In this document: positions 32,750 to 42,033 of the stretch, piece after piece
Numbering within the stretch: the first letter of the stretch is position 1
How the letters are laid out: each line of letters opens with the position of its first letter
Assembly (NCBI RefSeq): GCF_026340565.1
Contig: NZ_JAPEPB010000001.1
Location: forward strand, 3,572,501-3,636,500
DNA length: 64,000 nt
DNA from: Kitasatospora sp. NBC_01287
Lineage (GTDB): Bacteria > Actinomycetota > Actinomycetes > Streptomycetales > Streptomycetaceae
Direction of reading: 5' to 3'
Made by a program: the position numbers and the translations under genes
The notes under the pieces: generated by a model
Database searches by the model: none
Told to the model about the DNA's origin: nothing
What the model saw: the letters and a program-made list of their open reading frames with translations, nothing else

Positions 32750-33547
32750 TCAGTCGACGGCCGGCAGGCCCAGCAGGTCGGCCATCTGCTCGATGGCGTA
32801 GGCGAAGAAGGCGTCGTTCGGCTGGACCGTGCCGGCCAGGTGGCCGAAGAGCTCGAAGCTGACCATGCCGAAGAGCTGGGTCCAGGCGATCAGCGCCAGG
32901 GCCACCACGGCCTGCGGCAGCTCCGGGGCGTACTGGGCGACCAGCCGCGCGGTCTGCGCGGACAGCTCCGGCGCCTGCGGGCGGCCCGGGACGGCGTCCA
33001 GCCGCGGCGCGGCGGTGCGGACCACGCCGAGCAGGGCGAGCGGGATCCGGGCGGCCGAGGCGATGGTCTCGGCCGGGGCGTGGTACCCGGGCACCGGAGT
33101 GCCGTAGATCAGCGCGTACTCGTGCGGGTGCTCCCTGGCCCAACCGCGCACCGCCGCACAGCACGCCCGCCAGCGGACCCGGGCGAGCAGCGCCTGCTCC
33201 AGCCGGGAGTCGTCGTCGGCACCGCCGGACGGTGCGGACGGTCCGGACGGGGCTGCCGGTGCGGACGGGGCCGCCGGTGCGGGCAGTGCGGGCCGGGCGG
33301 TCGCCACCGCGCGCTCGACCGTCTCGGCCAGGTCGGTGTACGCGTCCACGATCAGCGCGGTGAGCAGGTCGTCGCGGCTGGGGAAGTACCGGTACAGCGC
33401 CGAGGAGGCCATGCCGAGTGCCCGCGCGACGGCCCGCAGCGAGAGCTGCTGGGCGCCGTCCCGCGCCAGCTGGGCGCGCGCCTCCCGCTTGATCTCGTTG
33501 GTGAGCTCCGCCCGCGCCCGCTCCCGGGCCCCTCGAATCGCTGCCAT
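32750..33547 (-). CDS. TetR-family regulator
   Basis: A 265-residue repressor: DNA-binding domain at residues about 10-57 (AQLARDGAQQLSLRAVARALGMASSALYRYFPSRDDLL, recognition helix ASSALYRYF), then a Pro/Ala/Ser linker of about 25 residues and a TetR_C/WHG-like ligand domain (WAREHPHEYALIYGTPVPGY). ATG 33547 is preceded by GGGG at a short distance; upstream in-frame codons enter the operator region. It is divergent from a Ddn-like gene across three operator-like dyads and probably represses both. Confidence 0.88.
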   Translation of the reverse strand: MAAIRGARERARAELTNEIKREARAQLARDGAQQLSLRAVARALGMASSALYRYFPSRDDLLTALIVDAYTDLAETVERAVATARPALPAPAAPSAPAAPSGPSAPSGGADDDSRLEQALLARVRWRACCAAVRGWAREHPHEYALIYGTPVPGYHAPAETIASAARIPLALLGVVRTAAPRLDAVPGRPQAPELSAQTARLVAQYAPELPQAVVALALIAWTQLFGMVSFELFGHLAGTVQPNDAFFAYAIEQMADLLGLPAVD

Positions 33548-33599
33548 GGCCCCAGCCTGCCACAGGCCGAGGGCGGGACGGGAGCGGCGGACACAAACG

Positions 33600-33706
33600 A
33601 GAGCACTGCTCTTGACCGGACCTTGAGGCAGTGCCAAGGTGGAGAGGTGAGAGCGAGAGCACCGCTCTCGAACAAGAGCATCGCCATCGTTACGGAGCAC
33701 TGCTCC
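33600..33706. promoter_or_regulatory. Three odd-centred dyads in the TetR/Ddn-like divergon
   Basis: AGAGCACTGCTCT (33600-33612), CGAGAGCACCGCTCTCG (33654-33670) and GGAGCACTGCTCC (33694-33706) share GAGCA-C-TGCTC-like symmetry. Centres are 56 and 38 bp apart. A further half-site AAGAGCA lies at 33674-33680. Confidence 0.8.
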
Positions 33707-33748
33707 AACCGGCGATCGCCGCCCATCGCCGCCCACCCGGAGGCCCTC

Positions 33749-34210
33749 ATGTCCATCACCACCCCGCACGCCACCCGCTACCTGCACCCCGGCCGGTGGA
33801 CCGCCCTCGCCAACCGCGCGATGGCCGCGCTCAGCCGGGCCGGGCTCAGCATCCGGGGCTCACGGCTGCTCGCCGTGCGCGGCCGCAGCAGCGGCGAGTG
33901 GCGCACCACCCCGGTCAACCTGCTGGCCCACGACGGCGCCCGCTACCTGGTCGCGCCGCGCGGCCACACCCAGTGGGTGCGCAACCTGCGCGCGGCAGGT
34001 ACCGGCGAACTGCGGCTCGGTCGGCGGGCGGAGGCCTTCCGGGCCACCGAACTGCCGGACGCCGAGAAGCCCGAGGTGCTGCGCGCCTACCTGCGGCGGT
34101 GGCAGTTCGAGGTCGGCGCCTTCTTCGACGGCGTCGACGCCGACGCCACGGACCGGACCCTGCTGCGGATCGCGCCCGGCTACCCGGTGTTCCGAGTCAC
34201 CGCGATCTGA
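33749..34210 (+). CDS. Deazaflavin-dependent nitroreductase-family (Ddn-like, DUF385) protein
   Basis: A 153-residue split-barrel protein: LAVRGRSSGEWRTTPVNLLAHDGARYLVAPRG and QWVRNLRAAGTGELRLG (shown here by their ends) are the F420-binding signatures of the Ddn/FDOR-A family. It probably uses reduced F420 to reduce a quinone or other electrophile at the membrane. ATG 33749 follows GGAGG at 7 nt. Divergent from the TetR gene. Confidence 0.87.
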   Translation: MSITTPHATRYLHPGRWTALANRAMAALSRAGLSIRGSRLLAVRGRSSGEWRTTPVNLLAHDGARYLVAPRGHTQWVRNLRAAGTGELRLGRRAEAFRATELPDAEKPEVLRAYLRRWQFEVGAFFDGVDADATDRTLLRIAPGYPVFRVTAI

Positions 34211-34356
34211 CCCGCACCCATCTGAGTACCAGTCACTTCCTTTCCGGCACAGGCTGATTGACCGGCCCAGAGCACTCCCGGAAAGCGGGAGACACCGAAC
34301 CGTCCTCCGGCTAGCGTGGCGAGTTTGTTCTTCACGCCGTTCAGGAGGAGATCGCC

Positions 34357-35322
34357 ATGTACCAGCCGTCCCCACTGCCCGAACCGCACGCGCAGGGCCT
34401 GCTCGACGTCGGTGACGGCAACCGGATCGCCTGGGAGACCCGCGGCAACCCCGACGGAAAGCCCGTGCTGTGCGTCCACGGCGGCCCCGGCGGCGGCGGA
34501 CGGCGCGGCGGCAAGGTGTTCGACCCCGAGGTCTTCCGGGTCGTCCAGTACGACCAGCGCAACTGCGGCCTGAGCCTGCCGCACGCGTCCGACCCGGCCG
34601 TCAGCCTCGAACACAACACCACCGACCACCTGATCGCCGACATGGAGCGCCTGCGCGAGCACCTGGGCATCGAGCGCTGGCTCCTCTACGGCGCCTCCTG
34701 GGGCACCGCGCTGAGTCTCGCCTACGCCGAGCGCCACCCCGAGCGGGTCTCCGAGATCGTCCTCATCAGCGTCTTCAACGGGCGCCCCGAGGAGACCGAC
34801 TGGCTCTACCACGGCGTCGGCCGGCTGCTGCCCGGCCCCTGGGCCGCGTTCCGGGACGCGGTGCCGGAGGCGGACCGGGGCGGCAATCTCATCGCGGCGT
34901 ACGACCGGCTGCTCAACAGCCCGGACGAGGCGGTCCGGTGGAAGGCGGCTCGGGACTGGTGCGCGTGGGAGGACGCCGTCATCGCCCATGAGACGAACGG
35001 CAGTCCGGGCATCTACAGCGCCCGGCCCGACGACGCGCTGCAGGCCCTCGCCCGGCTCTGCGCCCACTACTTCGCGAACGACTCCTGGTTCGAGGACGGG
35101 CAGCTGCTGCGCGACGCACACCGGCTGGCCGGCATCCCGGGGGTGCTGCTGCACGGCCGGCTCGACCTGGGCCTGCCGCTGAAGACCGCGTGGGAGCTGG
35201 CCCAGGCCTGGCCGGACGCGGAGCTGACCGTGATCGAGGACTCGGGCCACACCGGCAGCCCCGGCCTGCGGGCCGCCACGCTGAAGGCGCTCACCAGGTT
35301 CAGCGGGACACGCGGCGCGTAG
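34357..35322 (+). CDS. Proline iminopeptidase-type alpha/beta hydrolase
   Basis: A 321-residue serine hydrolase of family S33. The oxyanion motif HGGPGGGG is at residues 41-48, the nucleophile Ser in GASWG (about 113-117), the acid in HGRLDLGLP and the His in EDSGHTG near the C terminus. It also has the DQRNCGLS box of prolyl iminopeptidases. The cytoplasmic role is release of N-terminal proline or hydrolysis of a related amide. ATG 34357 follows AGGAGGAG. The 146-bp gap upstream holds no gene. Confidence 0.87.
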   Translation: MYQPSPLPEPHAQGLLDVGDGNRIAWETRGNPDGKPVLCVHGGPGGGGRRGGKVFDPEVFRVVQYDQRNCGLSLPHASDPAVSLEHNTTDHLIADMERLREHLGIERWLLYGASWGTALSLAYAERHPERVSEIVLISVFNGRPEETDWLYHGVGRLLPGPWAAFRDAVPEADRGGNLIAAYDRLLNSPDEAVRWKAARDWCAWEDAVIAHETNGSPGIYSARPDDALQALARLCAHYFANDSWFEDGQLLRDAHRLAGIPGVLLHGRLDLGLPLKTAWELAQAWPDAELTVIEDSGHTGSPGLRAATLKALTRFSGTRGA

Positions 35323-35575
35323 CGGTCACCCGCGGCGGGTCGGCCCGAATGCCGCGGAACACCGGGCTCCGGCCGACCCCGACCTCCCCGACCGCCTGCA
35401 CTCCACCGCCACCACGACACCTGCCATGGCCGCCGTCCCCGCCTCGCCCGTCCCCGCCTCGCCCGTTGCCACCACGCCCGCCCCCCACGCCCGCCATCAC
35501 CCCTCCCCCGAACCCCGACCGCCTGCGCGGCACCCTCCCCGCCGCCTCCGACCTGCGCCTTGGCACACTGGTTCG
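35323..35575. other. C-rich gap without a supported gene
   Basis: About 250 bp with pyrimidine-rich runs (notably 35430-35520). I see no open frame, hairpin or promoter I would defend. Confidence 0.6.
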
Positions 35576-36094
35576 ATGGACATCCTCATCCGCGCCGCGA
35601 CCGAAGCAGATCTCGACCCCGCGGGCGCGATAACCGTCGAGGCCTTCGTCGGCGATGGCCACACCTCCGCCGCCAGCCCCTACGTCGAGCAGCTCGCCGA
35701 CACCCGCCGCCGGGCCACCGAGGCCGAACTACTGGTCGCCGTCGACCCGGCCGACCTCTCCGCCGGCCCGACCGGCCGGGTGCTGGGCTGCGTCACCTTC
35801 GCCGTCGGCGGCACCCCGTGGGCCGACATCGCCACCCCCGAGGAGGGCGAGATCCGGATGCTCGCCGCCGCCGCGAGCGCCCGCGGCCGCGGCGTCGGTG
35901 AGGCCCTGGTCCGCGCCTGCGTCGAACGCAGCCGCGCCCTGGGCCTGTCCGGCATGGCCTTCTCCACCCGCCCGGCCATGACGGCCGCGCACCGGATCTA
36001 CGAGCGCGTCGGCTTCCGCCGCACCCCGGAGCGCGACTGGTACCCGCGACCCGAGATCGAGCTGTGGGTGTACGCGATGCCCCTGCTGCCCTGA
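35576..36094 (+). CDS. GNAT-family N-acetyltransferase
   Basis: A 172-residue single-domain acetyltransferase: IRAATEADLDPAGAITVEAF at the start, EIRMLAAAASARGRGVGEAL as the acetyl-CoA motif (about 93-112) and HRIYERVGFRRTPERDW at the end. Substrate unknown. ATG 35576 has no ribosome site; an ACACT hexamer region 7 nt upstream makes a leaderless transcript possible. Confidence 0.85.
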   Translation: MDILIRAATEADLDPAGAITVEAFVGDGHTSAASPYVEQLADTRRRATEAELLVAVDPADLSAGPTGRVLGCVTFAVGGTPWADIATPEEGEIRMLAAAASARGRGVGEALVRACVERSRALGLSGMAFSTRPAMTAAHRIYERVGFRRTPERDWYPRPEIELWVYAMPLLP

Positions 36095-36185
36095 GGTGCT
36101 GCCGAGGCGGACCCGGGTCACGGAAAGGCAGCTGCCCCGACCGAGCCGCTCTTTCGGTCATAGGCATGGCATATGATCCCGAGCC

Positions 36186-37457
36186 ATGACTGATGGCAGT
36201 GGCGCGCAGGACGGGGTGGCCCCGGCGAACGGGGAGCAGCCGGCGCAGCCGAGTGGCGTTACGTGGCAGTCCGGGGGGCCTTCGAGTGCTCAGCCCCCCG
36301 GTCAGGCGGGGGTGCCCGGAGCACGGCCCGCGACCCCCGGACCGGTCGTTCCAGGACCGGTCGCACCCGGACCGTTCCCGTCGGCCGGACACTTCCCGCC
36401 GACCGCGCCCGCCGCGCCGGCGGGCCAGTTCCCGCCGGCCGGGCCGGGGCCGTACCCGCTGCCCGCGCAACCGGCCCCCGGCCAGTACCAGCAGCCTCCC
36501 TACCAGCAGCCGGGCGGCCAGTTCCCGCCGCCGCAGGAGAACTTCGGGCCGCAGCCCTCCTCCGCCATGGACTGGGAGGCCCTGGCCGACCAGACCGCGC
36601 AGACCAGCAGGCGCAAGCGGCGGCTGCGGCTCGCCGCCATCGCGCTGGCCGTGGTCCTGGTCGGCGGCGGCGGCGTCGGCGGATACCTCGCGCTCTCCTC
36701 CGGGAAGAAGGGCGGCACCCCCCAGGCCGTCAAGACCCCGGCGCACGGCAGCCCGACGCCGTCCGTCTCCGCGTCCACCCCGGCACCGCAGATCACCACC
36801 GCCAACGGCGCGCTCGCCGACAGCGGCGGCGCCTACCCGGCCACGATCGGCCCGCACGCCTGGGTCGCCGAGGAGAAGGACCGCAGCGGCCACGGCCTGG
36901 AACTCCAGGGCGTCGACGGCTCCTTCGCGCAGACCGCGGGACCGGTGATCGACAGCTCGCACAGCTTCACCGTCTCGGCGCTGGTCCGCAACGACGCCCC
37001 GGTCGGCAGCCGCAGCGCGATCAGCCAGGGCACCACCGGGGGCTTCTCCTTCGAGCTGGGCCGCGAAGGCTACAACGGCGTGAACAAGTGGGCCTTCAAG
37101 GTCAACACCGCCGCCGGCGACGGCAACAGCCAGGAGGCGCTCTCCCAGCAGGACGCGACCACCGGGCGCTGGACCCTGCTCACCGGCGTCTACGACCAGT
37201 CCACCCAGAAGATCAGCCTCTACGTGGACGGCGCGCCGGCCAGCACCACCCCGGTCACCGGCGTGCTGAACGTCGCCGAGCCGCTCTCGATCGGCAAGGC
37301 GGTCTACAAGGGCCAGCCGGTCGACTTCTGGAGCGGGGCGATCGCCCGGGTACAGGTCTGGAACCAGGCGCTGCCGGCTGACAAGATCTCCCAACTCTCA
37401 TCGGCGAAGGGCGCCTTGGCGGATACGCCGGCCACCGCTTCGTGGATTATGGACTAG
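36186..37457 (+). CDS. Single-pass membrane protein with extracellular LamG/concanavalin-like domain
   Basis: A 423-residue protein. Residues 1-125 are a Pro/Gly/Gln/Ala-rich cytoplasmic arm; basic residues RRKRRLR precede one transmembrane helix (about 147-170); a short Ser/Thr/Pro stem leads to a LamG-like lectin/concanavalin domain (about 205-410: SHSFTVSALVRND, FSFELGRE, LYVDGAP, GAIARVQVWNQALP). It is probably a cell-surface carbohydrate- or protein-binding protein. It lies 100 bp before the polysaccharide operon in the same direction and may belong to the same surface system. Confidence 0.82.
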   Translation: MTDGSGAQDGVAPANGEQPAQPSGVTWQSGGPSSAQPPGQAGVPGARPATPGPVVPGPVAPGPFPSAGHFPPTAPAAPAGQFPPAGPGPYPLPAQPAPGQYQQPPYQQPGGQFPPPQENFGPQPSSAMDWEALADQTAQTSRRKRRLRLAAIALAVVLVGGGGVGGYLALSSGKKGGTPQAVKTPAHGSPTPSVSASTPAPQITTANGALADSGGAYPATIGPHAWVAEEKDRSGHGLELQGVDGSFAQTAGPVIDSSHSFTVSALVRNDAPVGSRSAISQGTTGGFSFELGREGYNGVNKWAFKVNTAAGDGNSQEALSQQDATTGRWTLLTGVYDQSTQKISLYVDGAPASTTPVTGVLNVAEPLSIGKAVYKGQPVDFWSGAIARVQVWNQALPADKISQLSSAKGALADTPATASWIMD

Positions 37458-37560
37458 TAGCAGTCGAACGACTGGCGACTGGTCGCCTCCGGTCGCCGGA
37501 ACCGCCCCGCGGGAGCTGGTTCCGGGTGACCGCCCTGCCCGATTTGCGTTAGGTGTCCTG

Positions 37561-39165
37561 GTGAGCCCTAAGAACAGCACCGCGACGGCGAACCGCCGGC
37601 GCGGTACTCCGGCACGCCGGAGCCGGCCGCCCGCATGGCGCGGCCTCCTGCCGCAACCACCGGACGACCAGGAGAAGTACTCCTACGCCAAACGGCACGT
37701 GTGGGTGCTGACCCTGCTGTCGGTGGTCTGCTTCGGGTGCCTGGCGGTCAGCCAGTTCCGCTTCTCGTCGTCCAGCCCGTGGTTCTGGGTCTTCGCGCCG
37801 TTCCTCGCGCTGATCAGCCTCGACTACCTGATCTCCCTGCGACTGGACAGCTTCACCCACGACTTCGACCTGCGGGCGCACCGGCGCCGGGTGCTCGGCT
37901 GGCAGCCGAGCGAGTACCCGAGCGTCGACATCTTCCTGCCGGTGTGCGGAGAGCCGATCGAGGTGCTGCACAACACCTGGACCCATGTGCGGCGGCTCTC
38001 CTGGCAGTACCCCGGGATCGCCCGGCCGTACGTCCTGGACGACTCGGACGACCCGCAGATCGCCGCGATGGCCAAGGACTTCGGCTTCCGCTACGTGGTG
38101 CGCCCGGACCGCGGCCGCTTCAAGAAGGCGGGCAACCTGAACCACGCGCTGGGCGGCACCGAGGGCGAGTACATCCTGATCCTGGACGCCGACTTCGCCC
38201 CCCGCTCGGACCTGCTGGAGGAGTTGCTCCCCTACCTGGCCGAGGATCCGAAGGCGGCCATCGCCCAATCCCCGCAGTACTTCCGGATCCTGGACCAGCA
38301 GAACTGGATCGAGCGCGGCGCGGGTTCGGTCCAGGAGCTGTTCTACCGCTCCGTCCAGGTGTCCAGGCAGCGCAGCGGCGGTGCCATCTGCGTCGGCTCC
38401 TGCGCCGTCTACCGCCGCTCGGCCCTGCTGGAGGTCGGCGGCATCACGCTGATCGACCACTCCGAGGACATCTACACCGGCTTCGACCTGGCCAGTCGCG
38501 GCTACAGCCTGGAGTACGTGCCGGTGCCGCTCTCCACCGGCGTCTGCCCCGACTCGGTGGCCTCCTTCCAGAACCAGCAGTACCGCTGGTGCGCCGGCTC
38601 GTTGAGCCTGGTGACCAGCAAGCGGTTCTGGGAGACCGAACTCCCCTTCACCACCCGGCTCTGCTTCATCTCGGGCTTCCTGCACTACCTGCAGACCGCG
38701 CTGTTCACCCTGCTGGCCCCGCTGATCCCGATCTTCCTGCTGCTGCTCCGCCCCGACCTGCTGCGCGCCGAGCAGACCGTCTGGCTGCTGCCCAGCGTGC
38801 TGTACACCGCTGTGGCGCTGCCGCTGTGGCACCGCAACCCCTACCGGCTGGAGGCCTGGGCCGTGCGGCAGATGTACGGATGGGCCCATGTCTTCGCGAT
38901 CTGGGACCAGTTGCGCGGCAGGGAGATCGGCTGGAAGCCCACCGGTTCGGCGGGCGCCCGGCAGACCCGGTCGCTGCGGCGGTTCTGGATCGGCATGTAC
39001 GGCTGGTGCGCGCTGACCGCCGCGCTGTGGGTGGGTGGCGCGGTGTGGCGGCTGCTGACCCTCTATCCGCCGGACTTCGCCCTGGTGCTGAGCGGTGGAC
39101 TGTTCTACGCGTGCGTGGTCGGCCGGGTGCTGATCCAGCCGCACGCCCAGGAGGTGCTGTCATGA
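37561..39165 (+). CDS. Processive GT2 glycosyltransferase, cellulose-synthase (BcsA)-like
   Basis: A 534-residue membrane glycosyltransferase. Two N-terminal helices (about 47-65, 74-92) precede the GT2 domain with DDSDD (160-164), DAD (209-211), the catalytic SED (301-303) and QxxRW (339-343), then about four C-terminal helices. These motifs mark processive beta-glycan synthases. No PilZ domain follows, so direct c-di-GMP control is not expected. The product could be a beta-glucan or beta-mannan. GTG 37561 follows AGGTG closely. The stop overlaps the next start as ATGA. Confidence 0.9.
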   Translation: MSPKNSTATANRRRGTPARRSRPPAWRGLLPQPPDDQEKYSYAKRHVWVLTLLSVVCFGCLAVSQFRFSSSSPWFWVFAPFLALISLDYLISLRLDSFTHDFDLRAHRRRVLGWQPSEYPSVDIFLPVCGEPIEVLHNTWTHVRRLSWQYPGIARPYVLDDSDDPQIAAMAKDFGFRYVVRPDRGRFKKAGNLNHALGGTEGEYILILDADFAPRSDLLEELLPYLAEDPKAAIAQSPQYFRILDQQNWIERGAGSVQELFYRSVQVSRQRSGGAICVGSCAVYRRSALLEVGGITLIDHSEDIYTGFDLASRGYSLEYVPVPLSTGVCPDSVASFQNQQYRWCAGSLSLVTSKRFWETELPFTTRLCFISGFLHYLQTALFTLLAPLIPIFLLLLRPDLLRAEQTVWLLPSVLYTAVALPLWHRNPYRLEAWAVRQMYGWAHVFAIWDQLRGREIGWKPTGSAGARQTRSLRRFWIGMYGWCALTAALWVGGAVWRLLTLYPPDFALVLSGGLFYACVVGRVLIQPHAQEVLS

Positions 39166-40259
39166 TGCCCCGGCCCACCGATCGCGCCGGCCGCGCCCGA
39201 TGGCGGCGGACCGGGACCGCCCTGCTCGCCCTCGGTGTGCTGCTGGCCTGCCTCTCCGGCTGCTCGACCTTCTCCGCCGCCGGCCGCGCGCAGTACAACA
39301 CGGACCAGATGGCACCGCAGCCGCTGGTCCCGACCACCGCCGCCGCCACCGCCACCGCGGAGCCCTCCGCGTCGGGCAAGCCGGCCCCGGACCTGCCGTA
39401 CGACATCCGCCCGTTGCTCGACCCGGCGCACAAGTACTTCGGCGTCGCGGCCGAAGGCGCGCCGGACTCGATGCAGTCGGTGCAGGAGTACACCAACCTG
39501 GTGGGCAAGAAGCCGAACCTGGTCGAGTTCTACTCCGCCTGGGGCGACCCCTTCGACGGCGGCGGTTCGGCCAACGCCTGGAACTCCGGTGCCCTGCCGT
39601 TCATGTCCTGGGAGCCGAAGACCGTCTCGCTGGCCGACATAGCGGCCGGCAAGAGCGACGACTACATCCGCCAGGTGGCCACCGCGATCCGGCAGACCAA
39701 CCGGCCGCTCGCGCTCAGCTTCGGCCACGAGATGAACGGCGACTGGACGCCCTGGGGCAACAAGCACGCGACCCCGGCCGACTTCGTCGCGGCCTGGCGG
39801 CACATCCACGACCTCTTCCAGAGCGTCGGCGCCACCTCGGTGATCTGGGTCTGGAGCCCGAACCAGACCAACATCGCGCACGACCCGCTGCAGCCGTACT
39901 GGCCCGGGGACGGCTACGTCGACTGGGTCGGGGTGATCGGCTACTACGGCCAGAGCGAACTGCACACCTTCAAGGCACTCTTCGAGCCGACCCTGGACGA
40001 GATCCGGGTCTTCACCGCCAAGCCGTTCCTGATCGCCGAGACCGCCTCCTCCCCCGGCGCTGGCAAGGGGAACGACATCACCGACCTGTTCACCAGCGTC
40101 GAGGCACGCGGCGACATCCTCGGCTTCGTCTGGTTCAACTTCCACAAGAACGTCGTCGGCGAGACCAACTGGCGGGTCGACAGCAGCCCGCAGGCACAGG
40201 ACTCGTTCCGGCGCAACGCCGCCGACCCGCGCTTCGGCTTCGACGTGCGACAGCCCTGA
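39162..40259 (+). CDS. GH26-like glycoside hydrolase lipoprotein
   Basis: A 365-residue lipoprotein (lipobox LSGC, Cys34) with a GH26-type barrel. The acid/base is Glu190 in SFGHEMNGDW and the nucleophile Glu293 in LIAETASSP; IWVWSPN and WVGVIGYYG fit the same fold. GH26 enzymes are mainly beta-mannanases, with some beta-1,3-xylanases and mixed-linkage glucanases. Placed between a synthase and membrane glycosyltransferases, it probably trims or releases the nascent polymer, as BcsZ does for cellulose. Overlaps on both sides (ATGA, then TGATG) show coupling. Confidence 0.87.
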   Translation: MMPRPTDRAGRARWRRTGTALLALGVLLACLSGCSTFSAAGRAQYNTDQMAPQPLVPTTAAATATAEPSASGKPAPDLPYDIRPLLDPAHKYFGVAAEGAPDSMQSVQEYTNLVGKKPNLVEFYSAWGDPFDGGGSANAWNSGALPFMSWEPKTVSLADIAAGKSDDYIRQVATAIRQTNRPLALSFGHEMNGDWTPWGNKHATPADFVAAWRHIHDLFQSVGATSVIWVWSPNQTNIAHDPLQPYWPGDGYVDWVGVIGYYGQSELHTFKALFEPTLDEIRVFTAKPFLIAETASSPGAGKGNDITDLFTSVEARGDILGFVWFNFHKNVVGETNWRVDSSPQAQDSFRRNAADPRFGFDVRQP

Positions 40260-41971
40260 TGGACATGACCATGAAGCCCGCCGAACCGACCGACCCGACC
40301 GCCGCGACCGACCCGACCGCTGCACCCGACCTGACCGCTGCACCCGACCCGTCGGAGCCCACCGAACCCAGCGCGCCCACCGAGCCCACCGAGCCCGCGG
40401 AGCCCACCGAGCCCACCGCGGCGCCGGCCCGGCCGGACCGCGGCTACCAGTTGCCCACACCGCCGGATGCCGCCTGGTCCGTCAACTCGCGGCGGGCCAG
40501 CCGGATCAGCCGGCTGCTGCTGCTGGGCATCCTGGCGATCCAGGCCGGGCTGTCGCTGCGGATGCGCGGCCGGGCCTTCGAGGACGAGGCGCTCTACATC
40601 GCGGCCGGCCACCTGGAGCTGCACCACCTGCTGCACGGCGCCCCGGTGCCCGCCGACTTCAACGGCTTCTTCTCCGGTTACCCGCTGCTCTACCCGGTCC
40701 TCGCCGGCGCGGTCGACTCGGTCGCCGGCCTGACCGGCGTGCGGCTGGTCAGCCTGGCCATGATGCTCGCCACCACCGGCCTGCTGTTCGGCATGACCAG
40801 GCGGATGTTCAACGACCGGGCCGCGCTGGGTGCCGCCGCGCTCTTCTCGGTGGTGCAGTCCACGATCTTCCTCGGCTACTTCGCCACCTTCGACGCGGCC
40901 GCGCTCTTCCTGCTCGCGGTGTCGGCCTGGACGGTGGTGCGGACCACCGGCAAGCACCCGGCGACCGTGCTGCTGGCCGTGGCACCGGCGGTCCTGGCGA
41001 TGGCCGTCAAGTACGCGGCCGGCCTCTTCCTGCCCACCCTGCTGGTGCTGGCCGTGCTCTCCGGAGCGCCGGTCAAGAAACGGCACCAGGCGCTCTACCG
41101 CGGACTCTGCTTCGGGCTCGGCACCGGCACCGTACTGGGGGTCGTGGCGTACTTCTCCGGCGCGGTCAGCGGCCTCAGCCAGACCACCACGGCCCGCGCG
41201 CACGGCACGTCCTCGCCGCTGTCGCTCTTCGAACTGTCGGGCCAGTGGGGCGGGCTGGTCTTCCTGACCGCGGTGGGCGGCGCGATCGCGTACGTCCGGC
41301 GCTCCCGGATGGGCGAGATGCCCTGGTCTGCGGGCGACACCCCCGGACGGGTCCGGCGCCTCCTGCTGGGCGTGACGCTCTGCGGCTCCGCCCTGCTCGC
41401 CCCGGCCTACCAGTCGTATCTGCAGACCGACACCTCGCTCTTCAAGCACGTCGGTTTCGGCCTGCTCTTCGCCGCCCCGATGGCCGGGCTGGGCCTGTCC
41501 CGCCTGGTCGGTCCACATTTCCGGCAGCCGCAGCTCGGCATCATGCTCTACGTGACCGTGCTGATCTTCGGCATGGTCCAGGCCCACCACGAGTTCACCC
41601 CGCCCGACTCCACCCGGATGGCCGAGGAGGTCCAGCGGCTGACCGTGCCGGGCGGCCACTACCTCGCCGAGGAGTACGAGATCCCGGCGTACTACCTGCG
41701 CAAGAGCACCAGCTGGGACCAGTGGCAGTCCACCTTCGCGATCGACTACGTGGGCAAGGACCACAAGCACCACTACGGGAACGACGGGTTCGGCACCGCG
41801 GTCAAGGACGGCTACTTCAACGTCATCGTGCTGACCGGGAACGTCACGCCGGACGCCGACACCGCCATCACCGACGCGCTGCGGGGCAGTTCCGCCTACC
41901 GCCTGGTGGCGACCCTGCCGTTCCACACCCAGTACGGCGACAACACCTACCGGATCTGGACCCGCCAGTGA
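40259..41971 (+). CDS. GT39/PMT-like membrane glycosyltransferase with Pro/Thr/Glu-rich arm
   Basis: A 570-residue polytopic protein. Residues 1-60 are low-complexity repeats of EPTEP and DPTAAP; about 11-12 helices follow. The first periplasmic loop has RAFEDEALYIAAGH (Asp-Glu pair), the catalytic acid motif of GT-C enzymes such as ArnT/PMT, and a C-terminal outer domain ends the protein. It probably uses a polyprenyl-linked sugar to decorate the polymer or a carrier. It starts within the preceding stop (TGATG). Confidence 0.85.
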   Translation: MDMTMKPAEPTDPTAATDPTAAPDLTAAPDPSEPTEPSAPTEPTEPAEPTEPTAAPARPDRGYQLPTPPDAAWSVNSRRASRISRLLLLGILAIQAGLSLRMRGRAFEDEALYIAAGHLELHHLLHGAPVPADFNGFFSGYPLLYPVLAGAVDSVAGLTGVRLVSLAMMLATTGLLFGMTRRMFNDRAALGAAALFSVVQSTIFLGYFATFDAAALFLLAVSAWTVVRTTGKHPATVLLAVAPAVLAMAVKYAAGLFLPTLLVLAVLSGAPVKKRHQALYRGLCFGLGTGTVLGVVAYFSGAVSGLSQTTTARAHGTSSPLSLFELSGQWGGLVFLTAVGGAIAYVRRSRMGEMPWSAGDTPGRVRRLLLGVTLCGSALLAPAYQSYLQTDTSLFKHVGFGLLFAAPMAGLGLSRLVGPHFRQPQLGIMLYVTVLIFGMVQAHHEFTPPDSTRMAEEVQRLTVPGGHYLAEEYEIPAYYLRKSTSWDQWQSTFAIDYVGKDHKHHYGNDGFGTAVKDGYFNVIVLTGNVTPDADTAITDALRGSSAYRLVATLPFHTQYGDNTYRIWTRQ

Positions 41972-42033
41972 CCCCGCCCAGCAGGCCGGCGACCCGCGGC
42001 CGTGCCACCCGACCCCCCAGCGGAGACTCCCCC

